Shown here piece after piece: positions 1 through 10,931 of a stretch of DNA of 64,000 nucleotides. The stretch's first letter is position 1; every line of letters begins with the position of its first letter. Origin of the DNA: Bryum argenteum (taxonomy: Eukaryota > Streptophyta > Bryopsida > Bryales > Bryaceae); NCBI GenBank assembly GCA_037043015.1, contig CM073321.1, positions 129,001 through 193,000 of the forward strand. Reading direction: 5' to 3'. Position numbers and translations under genes: made by a program. Below the pieces are notes generated by a model. It was given only the letters and a program-made list of their open reading frames with translations, was not told the origin of the DNA and searched no databases.

Positions 1-1
1 C

Positions 2-1842
2 AATGGACAACACTGTATCGAGGCCTCCAAGCAGTTGCAAAACAGGCTAGATGTAGATGTTAAAATTAGGGACTCTTTTAAGACCTGGGACTGCTTCGTA
101 GTATGAAATGAAGATAAGTCCATCATTCAAGGAATCTCCGCTTTCTATAATAGGGTGAACCACTTCATCAGTACAAATCCAACGTGGGCGACCAACATCA
201 TCGGGGCGCGGGAGATGTGGACTAGCCTCGGTAGACCAGAGAATTTGAAGGAGGCTAATGAGGTTGGCGGAAACGTCACACAGAAGGCCTCGAAGGGCAA
301 GAAACCAGCTAAGGACGCGTTCAATGTATGTGCAACTCCATTCAACTCGATTCGAGTTGAATTGTGTCATACAATACTAACAATGAACTATTTCGATGAT
401 CACCTTATTTAGACTCCATTCTAGCTGTAACCTATTTCAACTCGACTCGAGTTAAATTTCTAACCCAATATTGTACTCGGTTAATACTAGAGTTTATTGA
501 AGTAGTAAAAATTAGATTTACTGTCATTGACGTTTAGGGCGCCCAAAAAGCAGTGATAGCAAGAGAAAAGCTCAACATCCAGAATGAGCTTAAAATCATG
601 TGTGCTCCTGATGATGTCTACGAGGTCTGGCTTCAGCTCATCTCAGCCGCATTCCAAGAATAGCTCATTGATCCCGACACAGGAAGGAAGATGAAGAAGT
701 TGGGGAAGTGGAGGGCAGATCACAGAAACATCTCCATGGAGTTTTTCAAATGGATCGGCAACACAAGCTACCTCCAGCTGAAACAGTTCGCCGAGCATAT
801 GGTGAATAGACCCAACCCGAAACAATCATACACATACCCCAAAGTCACGTTGAAGCAGATGAAGGGTGTGTTTGTAGATTGCTACAGCGCCCACGACTGG
901 CTGGAGCGCTGCAAGAAAAAGACCATTGTCAAACGCGTGATTCACAACATGCGCCCTGAATTAATGCTGTTCAGCACGAGTGGAAACTTCAGGAAGGAGA
1001 GTTGGAAGAAATTCAAGAGAGATTTTAAGATAACGCCAGGTACACTCAACATTCTGATCACAAATCCCGGATAGACGTTCTTCGCTCAATCAAAATTTCC
1101 TAGCAACAAGAACAAGTCCATAGAACAACACTCGCCGTATGCAGTAGAGTTCTTTAGAGTATTCTTCGCTAACAACAGGAAGTTTGAGGTTCCAAAGGGC
1201 GAGGCAAACTTTGGGGCCTATAACCTTGAGGACAATGTGTTTGGGGACTGGCAAGGTGACTCTTGGAACGAATCATCTTCCAAGAGAATCAAGGTCAGTA
1301 TAATGAACTTCCGCAATCTCCCCGGACTACAAGAGGTATCAACTTCATCAAGCTCGTCATCAGGCTCGTGCTTCTACAACGTCCTCCAGGTCCTAAAGTC
1401 TATCACAGACTCGGTAGTTATCGACATTTCTGTTTGGGTTTGGATCCGCAAAACTAGGGATGCTGAGGGGAGGATTAAGAATCACCTTGATAGTTGCGAG
1501 TTCGGAAAGAACTACAAGATTGAGTATGCGGAATATATTCCGGCTCCATATGAGCGACTTGAGGATCATACCCTCTCGACCAAGAAGGCAATGGATCATG
1601 TCTAGATCCTCCTCTTATTTCAACAAACGCAGAAGCTGAAGATGACGAACCTCCCTAAGTTCTTCTAGGCCCCCGACACTCCACAGTTCAACATCTGCGG
1701 GAGATACAACGAACTCGAGTACCGTATTTATAATACGGAATTGAAGGTGGAGTTCTACCTAAAGCTGCTTGATCTCTTCTACAGGGAAGGGGATGCGATC
1801 CTCAGTGTATTTGGAGGCGTGAAGCTCAACTGTGCGGCCTAG
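2..1842 (+). pseudogene. ParB-like / DNA N6-N4 methyltransferase-like gene, copy A (5'-truncated by window, broken)
   Basis: Two exons can be read: 2-325 and 538-1842, joined by a phase-0 GT-AG intron (326-537, GTATG...TTTAG), about 543 residues in all. Exon 1 opens with NGQHCIEASKQL, which resembles the ParB-family box (DGxHRxxAA), then a TWDCF...FYNRVNHF stretch that parallels copy B. Exon 2 holds ILITNPG followed by an EFFRVFFANN stretch, at the place where methyltransferases carry motif IV (DPPY), and ends with TELKVEFYLKLLDLF, REGDAILSVFGG and KLNCAA. This is the order seen in N6_N4_Mtase proteins (HPTxKPxE, GDxVLDPFxGxGT, AA). The reading is broken by TGA at 104 and TAG at 661, 1072, 1603, 1666 and 1840, each explainable as a former Trp or Gln codon. 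The putative second intron starts at 1843 and the gene is cut off by retroelement sequence near 2.1 kb. The assignment rests on motif reading, not on a search. I am fairly sure of a decayed host-like spliced gene, moderately sure of the family. Confidence 0.5.
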
Positions 1843-2070
1843 GTGAAGACATCCTTTATAATTCAACTCCATTCGAGTTGAATATTTTGACATGAATCTC
1901 CTACTTTCTAAGTTCTTTGTATTTAACCGGAGTCGAGTTTAATGCGCACTTCAGTGTGCATAGATCATTTCACTTTTGAACTCCATTCAACTCAAATCGA
2001 GTTGAATGGAATCTACTAAGTCCGCTACTAAATCATGTTTTCATATTTTACATAAATCGAGTTGAATACG
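341..2070. repeat. Dispersed near-palindromes in the introns of copy A
   Basis: The palindrome TTCAACTCGA-T-TCGAGTTGAA lies at 341-361. Diverged versions occur at about 435-457, 1861-1883, 1921-1943, 1983-2009 and 2051-2070 (the last has only one arm). All fall in the putative introns (326-537 and from 1843 on), none in the exons. They could be remnants of a small foldback element or a protein-binding palindrome. I do not recognise a named family. Confidence 0.6.
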
Positions 2071-2103
2071 CACTATAGACAAGTTATTTCCAACTTTCTC
2101 ATG

Positions 2104-2910
2104 CGGTCTTAAATTCGTCAACGCTGTCATTAAGGAACTTATGGAGAAACACCTATTCAAATAAAGAACAAGCACAATGTACTACCCGTAGGGGGATGGC
2201 CAGCCAGAATCAACCAACAGGACGATCATCAACATGTTGCGTAAGTTTACACAAGCCATTTACGGCGACTGGGACGATCGCTTACATGGAGCCCTGTGGG
2301 CATACGGCATAGCCACCAGGCCGGCAACTCAAGCTAGCCTTTTCGAGCAAGTGTACGGCACACAACCTCTGTTGCTAACAGAATACTTAGTGCCAACCTT
2401 TCACTCACTCCAACCAAAAGATTTTGCACCTCATCGGGTGCTAGCAGCAAAAATGGAAGACTTCCATAAGTTGGAAGAATTCCGCAATGACGCTCAGAGC
2501 ATTATCCTACACAAACACGCACTCTATACCAAACACTTCCAAGGGTCTCAACCCCCTTGCGTGTTTTACAAAGGCAATTAAGTCCTATAGTGCCCACGAG
2601 ATCTAAAATTGCGCAAATCAAAGTTTGAATTCGTGTAGCACGGACAATACCGAGTACAGTTACCACTGCCAAACAACACAGCGTTGCTCGTCAACGAAGA
2701 TAACTTTAACACACAAGCAACCATTGTCAACTCTGTCGTAGACGGCTTGGAGGTGCAGTTCTTGCCCTATTATTTGTTCCAGCAGTATAGGTGGGATGGA
2801 ACAGGACTCACAAGGTGGACGGGGGATTGCGGGTATGAGAAACCCTACTTGCAGGCAAAGTTGCCAAACGTAAACCTTGACCAAAGCAAGGGATACAATG
2901 TGCGGCAAAT
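2104..2910 (+). pseudogene. Ty3/gypsy integrase remnant
   Basis: Frame 2 reads through the C-terminal half of a retroviral-type integrase core: FVNAVIKELMEKH, then YYP-stop-GDGQPESTN (the catalytic Glu of the D,D-35-E triad is the E in QPESTN), then LRKFTQAIYGDWDDRL, ALWAYGIATRPATQ and FEQVYGTQPLLLTEYL. This is the standard plant Ty3/gypsy order. A degraded post-core region follows to about 2910. The first half of pol is missing, so the fragment is truncated at its 5' side where it meets copy A. Stops are TAA or TAG in place of CAA or CAG. Identification as gypsy integrase is firm, the exact limits are not. Confidence 0.85.
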
Positions 2911-2912
2911 AG

Positions 2913-4390
2913 GTGCTGCACTTCCCAAACATTGGTATGTGCCGCTTCGTGGCATACTTAGCCAGATTTACTTCCGTATCAATTGCAACAACAATGCACC
3001 GCTGGCGATGGAACTACTACTGTGGACAAAGGCCAGAGCCAAGATCAACTGGGGCTTCTGATGGAGCAACATCTGCAACTGGAGTTGAAAAATTTCAAGC
3101 GCAAGCCGGGTATGCGAGTCCCATTGGCCCCTTCCATTCTGCCTTCATGGCTTACTACAAGGAACATCGCTCGATGCCTCTACTGACGACGTTCGCGGAC
3201 ATCGAGCAACATTACCGTGGCAACCCACCACCGCCACCGTTGGCTGTGCCGACCACTACAATGCGCAGTTTGAACACTCGCCCTTGAATCTAATTCAAAG
3301 CGCAGGGTTTCGGAGAGGCAACACAGACATCGCCTCGGGAGCAGCTGCAGGCACAATCCGATTCCCTAACTCTGTGCTTACAAACACTGCTGGCACAATT
3401 TGACAGCACTGAAGCCGACAGAGGTGCTCTAGACATCCGCTTGCACCAATCAGAGGTCAATAATGCTTGGAAGTTCCGAGCCGCAAATGCCAAAGTATGG
3501 AAGAGGGAGGAGAAGCTGTCGCAGCTTGAGCGTGACTTAGACCACGCAAACGATGCGAGGCAGTTGTCGAGCACCAAAGTTGGCATCTTAGTATAAGACT
3601 TACTAGCGGCCAACAATCGTATACGGACAATTGAGCACGAGTATGACCTAGCATAGGGCCACATTAAGGCCCTAGAGGCCAACCAGGCAGCACTCCTGTA
3701 GCAGTTCCAACAGCTCTCCGACGCCGACCAACGGCAACAAGAAACCCTCGCAGACGCCATGCAGCTCAGAGAGCTGCTGAACAACTACGACAACTCTGAG
3801 GCCAACAAGAGGCTATGGGTGAACAATGCTGCCAATATAATTGCATTAATATTGTTCAACACAATGTGCAAATACCTTGCCAGCCAAACGTTGCCAGAGG
3901 ATTTTGTGACGCAGTGCGTCGACGAAGCACTGCGGGAATTGGGATTGGAAGAGCCGGATTACAAAGGGTTATACAACAATGCAACTAGTCTCGAAGTAAT
4001 TGATACAGTCACTATCGGCGACTTGGCGAAAGAAGAAATAAGTAAATGTCTGTTCTTTACGCAAGGTACCAGGGTGCCTACTACCGATGTCCAACCGAGC
4101 ATTGTTGACCTCACAGTGCATGAAGAGAGATTTTAAGTGGTACCAGTGGAGCAACACGCGGACCAAGTGCACATACTAGACCACTTCACCGATGCCAATG
4201 AGACACTGTTGACATCCTTACGACTACCACCGCTAGAGGATACTGCGCCTATACACCAACGTCGCCGAAACCTAGGTCGCCAAGCCTACGACGCATATCT
4301 ATAAACTCCACACCTAGGTCATTTTCAGAACATAGAAAGCACCTAATCCGACTATCATACGATACATCGTGGGGTGTACCGACATGAGAC
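2913..4390 (+). pseudogene. Coiled-coil ORF downstream of gypsy integrase (unknown function)
   Basis: Frame 3 can be followed for about 490 codons after the integrase, interrupted only by TGA, TAA and TAG stops that C-to-T changes of CGA, CAA or CAG would explain. The part from about 3300 to 3830 is rich in Gln, Glu, Leu and Ala with heptad-like spacing (for example EEKLSQLERDLDHANDARQL and ALEANQAALL), so a long coiled coil is likely. The tail (3830-4135) includes LPEDFVTQCVDEALRELGLEE. An ORF in this place, after integrase and before the presumed 3' LTR, is where plant gypsy elements may carry an env-like or extra ORF. I see no signal peptide or membrane segment, so env is unlikely. It may instead be a gag-like product from a nested element, since similar coiled-coil ORFs occur at 14.2-15.2 kb and 46.4-48.3 kb. 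Confidence 0.5.
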
Positions 4391-5460
4391 ACCAGCAACG
4401 ACAAAGACGAGATCGACAACGCGGAGGAGGAGGTTACAAGTACTTCGTCGAATACACGGACTTAGCACGAAAGCTCTCCCTCCGCAAAGCCAACAATGTC
4501 AATTGCCCAAGGTGTAACAAGATGTTAGGAAAGACACTATACGACATCTACACACACGCTGTCAATGTCCGTGACAAACCCCTCCTACATCGAGGGATTG
4601 CTACACCCATTAAAGTCCTCTATGGTGGGGATGTACCACCTCGACACGGACATCAGATGCCTCGGGAAGTCACTCGACCCAACCGATGACCTGCAGAACG
4701 AACTTCCCGCCGTTGACCGATCCGAGGACGGATTGCACTCTTAGAGAGAAGGCAAAATGTTACCGCAGCCAACGTCGACAGGAGGGGGCGCGATCAAATT
4801 GGGAGGATAGGGCCACCGATCGGCAATGGAAGAATGTGGAGACATCATCGGTACTTAAGAGGGTAGCAAGCAGAGAGTAGCAATCTTTTGTTAGTGCATT
4901 GAGATATGAGACTAGGGGTTATGAAATCTTGTATCTTATTATCATTATCAATACAAGGCAAATGGCTAGTCTTTCTCCCTATCTGCTTGTCTCTAAACAA
5001 GGCTCTTCTCATTCCTAATTGTTGCCTTCCTACTCCTCCTACACTCATCTTCTTGCTACATCACTATGCTGCCATAGACGCCGTGGTCTGCCTTAGGCGG
5101 TTCTACGGAGAATCGTTCTCCCCTTCCCTACATGTTCGGTAGACACCGTGAGGCAACTTGTGGTTGTCGAACAGTTTTCAATCCCGATTGCTTCTCTCAC
5201 TCCCTTGCTGGCTAAGTGTGCGCACTCTACTTCCCCTCTATACTTTGAATTGAAGCGAGCGGTGATGCCAATGACGCTCATCACAAGGGTTCACAAATGC
5301 ACCCTAAGCCAACAATAAGTTAACCCAGTGTTCACTCGTAGTCAACCTCGCTGCCAACGCTGACCACGGTTGGCTCCTGTTCGATTCCCCCGAGTGCTTC
5401 CCAACTAAATCTGCACTTCTTCCCATTTATGTTATACGAAAGCACTCTACGTTGTCTAAA
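4391..5460 (+). other. Retroelement 3' region, no intact gene
   Basis: A short frame (4369-4689) contains NCPRCNKMLGKTLYDIYTHA, a Cys-x2-Cys plus later His arrangement that could be a decayed zinc-binding motif. The rest (4700-5460) has no convincing coding sequence. The pyrimidine-rich text near 4970-5060 and the surrounding low-complexity composition look like LTR or leader sequence, but I cannot find matching ends. Confidence 0.3.
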
Positions 5461-6530
5461 AAATACGTAAGTTGGTCAACTTGAGGAGGCTCACAAAGCT
5501 CTTCCATATTTACCCGGCTATTATCCGCACAAAAAAAGATTATTCAGTAAGCTTGTTTAGGGGGCTGCCAAACTCCAGTGTAAGTTGGAGCCGCGTGTCG
5601 TAACCCGTCCTTCGTGTTCTTACACGGATACCCCTTTATTTGAGTAAGAAGGAGTGTTCTCGGACAATACCCCGGATACTCATTCTACGGAAATCTTGTG
5701 AAGTGCAAGGGCGAGCAAGACCAACTGGTTAGCGAACTCGGACTTACCCTCTCTTGGTCTATCCGGATCTATTCTCTTTTCTTCCTCTTGTGTGCGTTAT
5801 TTATACTGGGTCAGGGGGAGGGGTTTGGTTTAAGTTAATCTCTATATAAATCTCAGAGGGGTTTTCCCAGATTTCATAAGGTGGGGGACTAAACCACCCC
5901 TTTCCTTTGATTATGGTGACCAAAAATGTCACCGGGCCCTTTTCTCTCTATTCTCTCCGGACTTCGTACTTCCCTTAAAATAATCCTCTACGTCCGGGCC
6001 GTAAGGTATGTCTGCATGTCACAACGGGGTGTCCGGTTCTCCTATCTCTAGCCTTACAATGACTCACTGTCTAGGATAGCAGGTACACGGTTACCAGATG
6101 CGAAGGTGGTGCGATCAATCCGGAATCCACCTTTGGCGCCTGTCAAGGCACCTACTACCTTTACTAAGAGCAGTCCGGGGGAACTCAATGGGGCAGGTCC
6201 CGAGAGTTGGTTAGGCGACGAAAATCCCTTTCTAGTCACTATTATCCCAGAAGGCTAACTAAAGGCGGGCACGGTCCTTTCTCTGGCGCGAGGTGTCGTT
6301 TACTAATCACACTCCTCTCGCCCGACTTCTCTTTCTCTCCTCTCTCCTCTAGAAGACAGAATCGATACTTTGCTTGCTCGGACAGCAAGAGACTTTTGCA
6401 CTATCCGCTGTCGGACCCCGTTTTTTCGATTTTTGGCCATTAAGTTCTAATGCGCATTAAGAATAAGTATAGTGTCTAGAATCTGACCTATGTATTTGCT
6501 AAGCCGTATATTATAAGGCAATTACGTTTT
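5461..6530 (+). repeat. LTR-like repeat, related to 42.9-43.4 kb
   Basis: No ORF of interest. The stretch around 5900-5935 (TTCCTTTGATTAT...GTCACC) and the pyrimidine-rich blocks after it (about 6300-6350) recur in diverged form at about 42945-43100. This suggests two old copies of one LTR family. No ends or TSD could be assigned. Confidence 0.3.
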
Positions 6531-7416
6531 TACAAATAAATGAATTAGTTAAAATCTAGTTTATGTTGAGTAGGACGGATTTGCCAATCCGTACTCTGTC
6601 CCCGTACGGCTAGGACGTGCTGTCAGAGGACGGATTAGGAGTTATGATGGTAGGTGAAGGACGGAGTGGCGAAGAAATTAATAATGGCGAGAAATCTAGA
6701 AGGCGACTCCGTACGGAGAGGACAATGATGGCGGCGGACCATGTCATGATGGTCGGACTTAACTCCGGCCCCCTCGATAAAAGGCCACCCGTCCGCCCTT
6801 GTAGTCACCTGCCTCCTCGCTTTCTGCGCTCCTTGTCGTCGTTTTGCGCCTCGCCTTCCGTCTTCTCCTTTCCGTCCCTTAGCTCCGATCCGCCCACCGG
6901 CCGATCTCGGCCGGCGACCTTGTATTTCTTGTCCCACTACTTTCCGATGGCGAGAACGGGCGTCCACTTCCGCTCGGGAGCGGGAGGAGTCAAGATCTCC
7001 ATCAAACTCGTGTCGCCGTGTATCCCGATCGAGGAGGACGAGAAGAAATCCTTGACGGAAGACCTCGAGAGGATGGGCTTAGCCGGCTGCTGACACGCCA
7101 CAGGGTTTTGCGCGACGCGAGATGGTGCGCGAGATCAAGGTCGGCGCGCCAAACCAGTTCGAGGGGACGGTTTAGAGGGAAGCCGGCTTCCTGGACGGCC
7201 GACCATTGGAGAGCTATTTACGGCCTGACCGTAAACAACGGAGTAGGGTTGTGCGGCCGGAAACACAAGTGGGCGAAGAAGGCGTTCCACGGGGATCCGC
7301 ACAAGAACAACGGCTACTCGATAGAAGATTGCAAGAATCCGAGGGAGCGCGCCATCATCAAATTCTTGGCGCCGATCATCTACGGAGAGAAGCCGCACCG
7401 CATCACCGTACGGTTG

Positions 7417-8990
7417 TGTGAGAGCGTGTAAGCTCTCTTTTGCTTAAGTGTTACTAATAATGGATTTTTATTAATGAAGTGTTTGCAAACCATGACATCT
7501 TGAGGTAATTTGATGAATTTATGATAATTGAGTTTTGAATGCAATAGGTATATTAAAGATTAGTTGTCGCAAGGCCTTTGGTAGATTATTTAGCATCAAT
7601 TTTGAGCTTAGTTTAGATTAGGAGTGATTGGTTCGATAAGGAAGGACTAGAGGAGGTAAAAAGCCCCCTAGTGGATCCTTGGTTCGATAAGGAAGGACTA
7701 GAGGAGGTAAAAAGCCCCCTAGTGGATCCTTGGTTCGATAAGAAAGGACTAGAGGAGGTAAAAAGCCCCCTAGTGGATCCTTCGTTTGATTAGCGTAAGA
7801 ATTAGGGACTTGGAGTTGGGTTAGAAATTTACCATGGGCCTTGTACAAGTAGTCTTTGATGTCCTTGTTGTGTTTGAAATTTGGTTGTTGAGAGATTCAT
7901 TCATCTAACCTTGTGGTAGCATGTGGGAGCTACATCCATTGATGAAGTCGTTGATAGGATGGAGGCTTCAAGGACGGAGCGCGTGGAGTGGCGGTCATTC
8001 ATCCATGCCTTAGTTAAGGCTTAGGCCTTAGTTAGGGTTATGGTGAGCCGCCTCTTTGGCGGCTCCCATTTGGTACTTAATAGCTTGTTTCCAAGCTATC
8101 TTCACCTCTTCCATTTCCTCTTAGTTTAGGTTAGAGTAGGAGAAGGGAGGCCTTGGGCCTCCTTCCCCTCCATTTTGTTCACCTACCTATCCATCTATGT
8201 AGTTAGGAGGAGGAAGGCCATGGGCCTCCTTTTCCTCTTTGTTCACCTTGATCATCTTTCTTGAATTGTTAGTAGTTAGGAGAAGGAGAGCCCTTCTCAA
8301 AATGATCTTGTTTTTGAAGTGTTAGTAGTTAGGAGGAGAGCCCTTCTCAAAAATGATCTTGTTGTTGAAGTGTTAGTAGTTAGGAGAAGGAGAGCCCTTC
8401 TCAAAATGCTTGTCTTGCCTCACTCATCTTCCTCCTCCTTATTGAGTTCCTTTGTTATTAAGATAAGAGCTTGTTCTTGCCCTATGAAAGCCAACCAGAT
8501 TGTTTCCCCCATAACTCACTCGATTTTTCTTCAACTCCTCTGAGATTTCTACACTAGATAGAGCTTCAGTAGAGCTTTCCAATGGTATAAAGCATGCTCA
8601 ATTCCGAGTTGTAGAGAGGGAGATATGAGCTTCCAAAGTCGGGGTGTTGAAAAGGTTTCCCCCCCGGCAGTGGCAAAAACCGCCACAGTCAAACAGCAAT
8701 CAGTCTTAGCTCGTTGATCTTCTGCCTTTGAGATTTTAGGGGCAGGTGCACATTGAGCTTAGCTTTCCAAAAAGCTATGGCAGGCCCCATTTGGACTTAA
8801 GACGAAGGAATGGCAATCAAAAGAGTAGAGACCACTTCCAAGCCATCCGGCCGGTGGTTCTCTTCTTCTTCTTCCCTATTTCCTTGTCTTCTTCTTGTCT
8901 TCCTTTTTCCCCTCTTCTTTTCTCATATAATCTTGCTCTTCAAAACCCCTTGTGACCAAATGCCACCTCATGGTGGTTTTTGGGTTCACA
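7417..8990 (-). mobile_element. Solo LTR, family A, copy 1
   Basis: The 1574-bp segment starts TGTGAGAGC and ends GGGTTCACA (TG...CA) and is flanked by the perfect 5-bp TSD GGTTG (7412-7416 and 8991-8995). It has no retroelement coding region and matches, in opposite orientation, the copies at 33962-35381 and 48327-49698. It lies inside a former ORF. A solo LTR formed by LTR-LTR recombination is the natural reading. Confidence 0.9.
7630..7782. repeat. 51-bp tandem repeat, three copies, inside the family-A LTR
   Basis: Three near-identical 51-bp units begin at 7630, 7681 and 7732 (each GGTTCGATAAG...GGATCCTT). The homologous place in the 33962 copy has two units (about 35066-35168, opposite strand), and the 48327 copy has two badly decayed ones (about 49380-49480). 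Unit number therefore varies between family members. Confidence 0.9.
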
Positions 8991-10467
8991 GGTTGGCCAA
9001 CACCGTCCTGGGGTCCTTGCGCGGCGAACGGGAGGTAGACTGGGGGATGATCATCCGCGACTTGGTCGCCCGGCTTGCGGCGAATGTAGGTAAAACCCGT
9101 CCTAGCCCTATTACTCCTTTTCTTTACCACCTGTACAAGAAGGAGAAGGTGCTGACGGAGGAAGAGGAGTCGAACTATGAGATCGCGCTGTCGTCGCAAA
9201 AGAACGGCGTGTTCGAGTCGGAGGAGAGCGCGGATAGCAAGGCCGTGTACTCGGACGAGGAGGAGGACGAGGTCGGATCAGACGACGGGGACGTCCCACC
9301 GGACGCGCTAGAAGAGCCAGCTCCGAAGGCAACCCCACCGCGGACGGGTCCAGAGGTAATCATCCTTCCGTCCCCGTCCCCTCCCACGAACCCGACCGAG
9401 GCCGGACGCAGATCGAGGAGGGCGACCTTCGAGGCCGGTGGATGAAGGGGAAGTTACGGCCGATTGGGAGAACCCCATGAATCCAAATGACCCCCGACTT
9501 CCCCCACCTCTCAGTCCGTCCGCCAATCACCCGGATCCCATGAGGCGAGCATGGCACCACTTCACGGAAGCCAGGTGCCAGTATTTGTTTTACCAAGGAC
9601 TGCTGGCAAAACTATGCTAAGAATTTGGAGTGAAGACGTTGCTGGAGGTCAAAAAGAAGTGCGAATCAAAGCCGACGCGGAGCGATTTAAGCAGATGGAG
9701 AAGCAAGTGACCAAGCGATCCTGGAGAATAGACGTCTTCGCGAGACGTCGAGAAGAAGGGAGGAGGAACTCCTGGTCGGAAGGCGGGCCGTAATCACGGC
9801 AAACGAGCAGGTCGTAAAGCTCGTCGAAATCTGCGAGGTTCCGGCCGATGTACTGCAGAAGGCGAACCTGTTCGAGGCCGGAATCCTGGAGTCGAAAGTA
9901 TTCAAGGCGGAGACCTTCAAGAAGTTCCTCTTGGCGGCGAAGACGTACGCCACGAAGGTTGAGAAGAGCGACGCCGAGGTCAAGGTGCTGCTCGACGCCG
10001 TCCGGGAGTAGATGAAGGAGGTAGTCATGCCGGCCTTCACTTCTACTCCGGCCAAGACCCCGCGGTCGGATCCAACGAGGACGGATCTTTGGGCCCTCGA
10101 TCCGACCGACACGAAGGGCAAGGCGAAGGTGAAGACGGAGACGGACGCACCCGCCCCAGCAGACTCTCCGGCCAAGAACACTCGCACCGCGAAGAGGAAG
10201 CTCACGGCCGAGGAATACGAAAAGTCTCACGGGGCCCAAAAGCTTCACGACATCGGCCTCAAGCAGTCCGAAGAGGAAGAGTTGAAGAGCGGGGATGAGA
10301 CCAACTCCAACGAGGACGAGTACGTGATAACGGATACGGGCAAGAGAGTGAAGGCAGGACGTATCGCAGCGACGCCACTGAAGCGGCCGAAGCACGGTGT
10401 TAGTTCGCGAAGGAAGAGGTAGGACGTCTTAGAGGCCGGCGATCGAGGAGGGGGCGGCCCGGGGGTT

Positions 10468-10931
10468 AGGAGGTCGGATTGGAATCCGTCCTAGGCCAGT
10501 ATAGTGTTTTCTTTTTGGGAATGCGTGCCGCTTTTTGAGGAGTAGGCCTGGTAGGCCGGCGCCACAATCCAGTTAGGTATCTAAGTTGTTGACTTAGAAG
10601 TACTTATAGGTGGGAGTTTGGGCCACCTAAACATTCCTTGCTTGAGTGTTAATTGAACCTTCTTATGCGCATATTCGGTGTGATCATTTCCCTGTCTCCT
10701 TTTCAGTTGAGTGCTTGGAAAGCCGGATCTACCTTGTGTGTTGTGAGTTGGGAGTTAGGAATCCGGATTCTTTGTTAGATCGTTTCTGTGGAGTTGAAGT
10801 CGGGTTGAGCGTATTCTTGAGTGCCTTGTGTCTTGAACTGGTCTAGGTGTCTAAAACTGCTGTGGTAAACACTTACGGTCTAGGAGGGTCTAGGAGTATA
10901 GTGTGTGAGGACGGATTCCAATCCGACCTCC
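10468..10931. repeat. 24-bp perfect inverted repeat, arms about 415 bp apart
   Basis: The arm at about 10469-10492 (GGAGGTCGGATTGG...) is the exact reverse complement of 10908-10931 (AGGACGGATTCC...). The short motif GACGGAT or its complement recurs across 6.5-11.1 kb. The sequence between the arms has no convincing gene. Confidence 0.7.

Larger units (their letters stand above)
6617..10422 (+). pseudogene. Plant-transposon-protein-like ORF, split by a solo LTR and frameshifted
   Basis: Readable coding sequence lies on both sides of the solo LTR at 7417-8990. Before it: KAFHGDPHKNNGYSIEDC and KFLAPIIYGEKPHRITVRL. After it, in the matching frame: ANTVLGSLRGEREVDWGMII, RDLVARLAANVGKTRPS and PITPFLYHLYKKEKVL. 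Removing the LTR and one TSD joins ITVRL to ANTVLG without a frame change, so this was one ORF. The pattern (hydrophobic core, FLYHLY, then an acidic Ser/Glu/Asp-rich tail) resembles the putative plant transposon protein domain found in retroelement-associated plant ORFs. That is recognition from memory. Frameshifts near 7090 and 9440-9790 and a TAG at 10009-10011 break it. The last open part (10012-10422) is a Lys/Glu/Thr-rich tail ending in RRKR. Base composition is GC-richer than the neighbours. Confidence 0.5.

Noticed and set aside
541-1860. Alternative genetic code with TAG read as Gln (only TAG stops in copy A exon 2)
   Set aside because: Other relics carry TAA and TGA as well, the BAG6-like gene and Tc1 transposase read normally with standard stops, and C-to-T decay explains the pattern.
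2913-4390. Env-like protein
   Set aside because: No signal peptide, transmembrane segment or furin-like site. Composition is coiled-coil.
5360-5400. tRNA-like GTTCGATTCC (T-loop/B-box)
   Set aside because: Flanking bases do not form a T-stem and no acceptor stem or anticodon arm can be drawn.
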